DNA from: Pyrocephalus nanus
Lineage: Eukaryota; Chordata; Aves; Passeriformes; Tyrannidae
Direction: 5' to 3'
Length of the DNA: 64,000 bases
Assembly: GCA_038380795.1 (NCBI GenBank)
Contig: CM076267.1
Coordinates: 17,095,501-17,159,500 of the forward strand
The translations under genes were made by a program, and so were the position numbers. This document shows positions 60,461 to 64,000 of the stretch, in pieces. Every line of letters starts with the position of its first letter. Position 1 is the first letter of the stretch. The notes under the pieces were generated by a model. That model did no database searches. It was given only the letters and a program-made list of their open reading frames with translations, and was not told the DNA's origin.

Positions 60461-61125
60461 CCTCTGTCTCTCTGGCTAACTCGACAGCTGCTCGTAGTTC
60501 CAGTAATTAGACTGTCAGTGCTTGTTAGAGGAGAGAAAAACGCTCCTATGACAGATTCCACGAGTCCTCTGTTTTTTAAGATCTCGCAGAAATCACCAGA
60601 GCATTAACTGAGATCTCTTATTTCTCTAGAATCAGAAGGGAAGAAGTTCCCTCTGCCATCTCGCTCTCCAATCAGATCTCTCTTCCAACTCCCATAAACC
60701 AGTGAATTCACTCCAAGACGCTTAGTAAGTTACCTTCCTTCCCTGCCTAACTGTGAGGAAGAGGGAACTTCCTGGCCCTGTGAACTTACTTCTAAAATCC
60801 CTTCCTCATATGGCTGTATTTAACCAGATAACAGAAATGCAGTCTTTTCTCCATTAACTGAGCAGAGGAGTCGCTCAACACACGATCCTTCCCCATCAGA
60901 GATAATATTAATTCAGAGGTTGCTCAGGAGAGGCTATTCCCCCTTAGGAACAAAAGCACTGGAGGATCAAGAGAGATGCTTCTCCCCGCACCCATGGTTC
61001 ACTTAGCAGATGAGACTCAAAGGAGGCGATTTCTTTCCCTCCCTGCCGTACATTCCCCTTTCCCCCGCAATCATACAAGGTTAACTCAACAGAGGAGTCT
61101 CAATCCAAATGGCAACTGGGATTGC

Positions 61126-61128
<3 letters not shown>
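60013..61128 (+). repeat. Diverged direct repeat family (four copies of a CAGAGGAG-type motif)
   Basis: TTACACTCACCAGAGGAGGC (60013), TTAACTGAGCAGAGGAGTCG (60854), TTCACTTAGCAGATGAGACT (60998) and TTAACTCAACAGAGGAGTCT (61081) are variants of one motif. The segments 60010-60117 and 60995-61135 share a longer arrangement: the motif, then a pyrimidine-rich C/T block, then AATCCAAATGG and CATTAAAA. Origin is unknown; it may be a degraded tandem duplication or transposon. Confidence 0.5.

Positions 61129-61164
<36 letters not shown>
61129..61164. repeat. A homopolymer (36 nt)
   Basis: The longest pure homopolymer in the window, directly after a diverged repeat copy (61081-61128) whose partner at 60117 also runs into a short A stretch. 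Confidence 0.95.
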
Positions 61165-61166
<2 letters not shown>

Positions 61167-61309
61167 AAGGGGGAGAAAAAATCAGAAATAGGGAAAGAAA
61201 AGAGAAAAAGCAGCAGGCTGATTACGAGGTGTCAAAACTGCCAGGAGCAAGAAGGTGATAGCAATCAGGGGTGAGAAGAGTGCGCCATTCGTGCGGGGCA
61301 GCTAATTAT

Positions 61310-61900
61310 CCGTCTCATTTGAGAAGAGCAGCATTCGAGGCAGCAGCGTTCGCCTGCTGAACGGTGACAGATTGGCGCGGAGGAGAGGGGAGGTGTTAAA
61401 ACAATGGAGCCGGGCTTGCGAGCGCTGCTGCATGCTAATCAGCCCGGCCTCCTTCCTTCCTTCCCTCCGCCTGCCTGCCTGCCGCGATCCCTCCTTCTCG
61501 CTGGCCGCGTGGCAAGCCCTACGCGATCCGGCCCCTCCGCAGCAGGCGGCACCGCACCCGGCATGGGTGGTAACCCAGAGAGAGTTCCAGCGGGACCGCT
61601 CAGCGGGGCTGGCGGCACCCGGGGGACCTGGCAGGCTGCTGGGTATCAGTGGCAGATTTCAGACCTCGCCCTCGGCGCCCAGGCTGCCAGGAGCCCGTCA
61701 GTATGAGTCCCCGCAAGGGGCAGAGACGAGGAGCATTTTGTACAAGTCTTGCGGGTTCTTTGGGCTGCCCTCCTGGCGCCCTGATCCCCGCCAGAGGACG
61801 GACGAGAGCCGGCAGCGCAGCAGGTTGCCCGGTAAAAGACAATCTACTGCCGCACCCCAGACCAGGCTCACAAAGGTGAGGGAAATGCAGAGCTGTGCCA
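61310..61900. promoter_or_regulatory. Second CpG-rich block, possible promoter or first exon
   Basis: The CpG-rich sequence is densest at 61370-61860 and ends with a donor-like CACAAAG followed by GTGAGG at 61876. It contains an octamer-like ATGCTAAT (61432-61439) and CCTT/CCTG pyrimidine repeats (61450-61482). The 178-codon frame 61372-61908 is Pro/Arg/Ser/Gly rich with no recognised domain, so I treat it as a by-product of GC richness. A non-coding first exon of a downstream gene is the leading alternative. Confidence 0.4.
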
Positions 61901-61908
61901 GTTACTGA

Positions 61909-64000
61909 TGGATCCAGGGGCTCCGTTGCCCTCTTAGCTCTACACAGGCACTTGAGTCCGAAATGCTAAACATGTAGTAAGCAAATGGTGTGGCCTCTCT
62001 TCCACCATTGCCTTTTGCCTCTTGGATTGCTTGGCCTTGCAAGCTTAAATGTCTCCACGGACACAGCATGCACTTTGTGAGGAGGTATAAAAAGGGCTAG
62101 CCTTCCCTCAGACCAGGAAAAACCATTCCCTTTCATAAACAGTGCAACAAGGTCTGCAGAGACAGTGGAAATGCTTTTTGTGGGATCATTTTGGCCCTAG
62201 TTTTCCCAGAAAGTTTATGCTCTGCAGGACTCACAGGGCAAACCCTAGGGCTGGAGCATTAGCAGCCCAGCTACAGCGAGTGCTCCGCTCTACCAGGGAG
62301 AAGCAGAGGAATGAGCGTTGGAATGTTTACTCTCCAATATTTCTCAGTTTCCATTCCATCCTGCCCTGAAAGATTTTTGATTACTATACACTTCAAAATA
62401 GTATTTATTACAGATTTACATAATCTGTATGTTTTATGTTAAGGCAATAACACATTGATGCTGTACTACTGAAAGGAGTTAATCTAAACTATGTAGTGTC
62501 TGCTACAACAGAGTTCCAACTAAAACATATTCTTGTTTCCTGGCACCGACAAGTAACACATATCCAGAAGGACATTGCCCAGCACATTAGGTAAGGTGCC
62601 AGGTGAAGCCATTGCTCAGCTCTTGAACCTTAACTGGGTTATGGATCAGCACCAGGCCAAATTAAATTATATGCATCTGTGTGTAACCTCACGTTTAATT
62701 TAACAAATGTTATTTCAAATAGCATGTGCCTGGTTTATAGCAGGATTCACAGGGATGAGGAAACACTGAAAGGAAATAAACTGATTGAGGCCTGAGGTAG
62801 GCAGCAGGATAACTCAGGTTGAATGTTATTTAAAATAGATTTGAGTGCATGTACGGCTAGGCGGTAGTAATAGCATTTAAATTTTGTTATTCTAAGTCTG
62901 TCGTTGAGTGTACTTGATGAGATTGTCCATGAGCATACAGATGGTGAGATTTTCATGCTTCTGTGGCATACTGACATCTCAGGCTGTAAAAATAAATTCC
63001 CAGATCGCTGCAATACCTAAGAAATAGAAAAATGCAGTCCACCTTAATGCTTGAAATTTGAGTGCTTTGTGTTTCAAGATATTTTATATACTAGATACAC
63101 AAGTTTGTGCATATCAGGAAGACTGATTTACTGGATTTACAGTAGAAAGCAAAATTCGAGAAAAACTCTGTGCCCTTTTTTATGTGCTTCTGAATTTAGA
63201 GATATGGGGAATGGAGGTAAAAACTTGTGTTTGCTATTATCTGGCTGGTTTGTTGTGTGATTTTTTTTTTTTTTTAACTGTACAGAAGGATGAAAGGAAG
63301 AAGTGAGTTTGCATTAGGTCAAGTTTACTTTTCATTAAAAGATTCTTGGATTGTTTCTTGTTTTCACATATTTTTCCAAACTGGCCACAAAGTATTACAT
63401 CTATTTTGATGTTTTGTGCAGCACTGAAAAGGTATTTGCATCAAAGATGAATGCTGAGATATCTTCTCGCATATAATAACAACTTTTTTTCCTGCCCAAG
63501 AAACCCTAGTGTGGACTGATCCATACATCAGCCTGTTCAGCCTGGAAACCAACACTGATATTGCTCATGAATAGCCGGGGTAGGTAGGCCACCCCTATTG
63601 GTTACTGCCTGGCCACAGAAAAGGTGCTGTGCTTATAGAGGTCTCTAAGCTGACCAAATTAAAGATTTTAAATAGGCACGTATAGAAAGGTAATATGGTA
63701 AAAACGAGCTAAAAGAAAAACGTTTTGCAGAGACAAGTATATAGTTTAGAAAGGTTTAAAATATTCAATTGGTGAAAAAATAACTACTTGTAAAAACGTG
63801 TGTATTTTCATTATGCTTAATTTGCCATTCAAAACAAGTTTTTCTTAATAAGCTCTATTGTTTCTATCTGTTTTGTGAAATGTAATACGTGTGAGACAGA
63901 AAGCAGACTCAGAATGTGAATGAGTCTTGTTTTCTCTTTCTCTCTTCCTTTCGTTTTTAAAATACAACTTTATTCATATTCACAGGGATCTTTAAGTTGA
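61909..64000. other. Region with no recognisable gene
   Basis: AT content rises again. Short frames only (for example 62142-62369 and 62747-63013 minus). A TATA-like GTATAAAAAG at 62086-62095 lies 180 bases beyond the CpG block but has no clear exon after it. No mobile element was recognised. Confidence 0.5.

Noticed and set aside
61372..61908. 178-codon open frame starting MARRRGEVL
   Set aside because: Low-complexity composition in a CpG-rich block with other frames open over the same bases. There is no recognised domain, so it is more likely promoter or 5' UTR sequence.
1..64000. CRISPR arrays, operons, prophage or defence systems
   Set aside because: The intron-exon structure, CpG islands and CR1 elements show vertebrate nuclear DNA. 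No regularly spaced direct repeats or prokaryotic gene layout are present.
1..64000. tRNA, rRNA or obvious microRNA genes
   Set aside because: While reading I recognised no tRNA A/B boxes in a cloverleaf context, no rRNA segments and no long microRNA-type hairpin. A tRNAscan-SE and Infernal run would settle this.

Overview
The window looks like avian nuclear DNA. It is AT-rich, with long non-coding stretches, GT-AG introns and CpG islands. It also carries several CR1 LINE fragments in both orientations, including 3' ends that stop in the bird-type GTGATTCTATT tail. No bacterial, phage or organellar features were seen, and I cannot name the species.

The one gene that can be reconstructed is TANK (TRAF family member-associated NF-kappa-B activator), on the + strand. 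Its CpG-island promoter and a probable non-coding first exon lie at about 31.0-31.7 kb. The start codon is at 35682 and the stop codon ends at 57872. Eight coding exons join in perfect phase: 35682-35780, 38893-39001, 39850-39962, 47378-47557, 48872-48948, 51092-51210, 52810-53390 and 57705-57872. Together they give 481 residues. A 33-nt microexon (39721-39753) fits the flanking phase exactly and would make 492. The protein has an N-terminal coiled coil, a TBK1/IKK-epsilon-binding segment, a PIQCTD TRAF-binding motif and a C-terminal UBZ1-like zinc finger (C452, C455, H472, H476 in the 481-residue form). Compared with the 425-residue human protein as I recall it, this one carries an extra 60-codon coiled-coil exon.

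Layout: 1-30.9 kb is gene-poor upstream DNA with CR1 fragments, simple repeats and two splice-framed candidate non-coding exons. 31.0-58.3 kb (perhaps to 59.2 kb) is TANK. 59.2-61.9 kb is a second GC/CpG-rich zone with two good splice-donor candidates, a diverged direct repeat and a 36-base A run. By vertebrate synteny this could be the 5' end of the next gene (PSMD14 follows TANK in human), but no PSMD14 coding sequence is visible. 61.9-64 kb shows no recognisable gene.

No unknown multi-gene system was found. The points most worth checking concern TANK itself: the microexon, the extra coiled-coil exon, a Trp-to-Gln change in the TBK1-binding segment, an overlapping upstream ORF, a possible poison exon in intron 8, and two polyadenylation sites.
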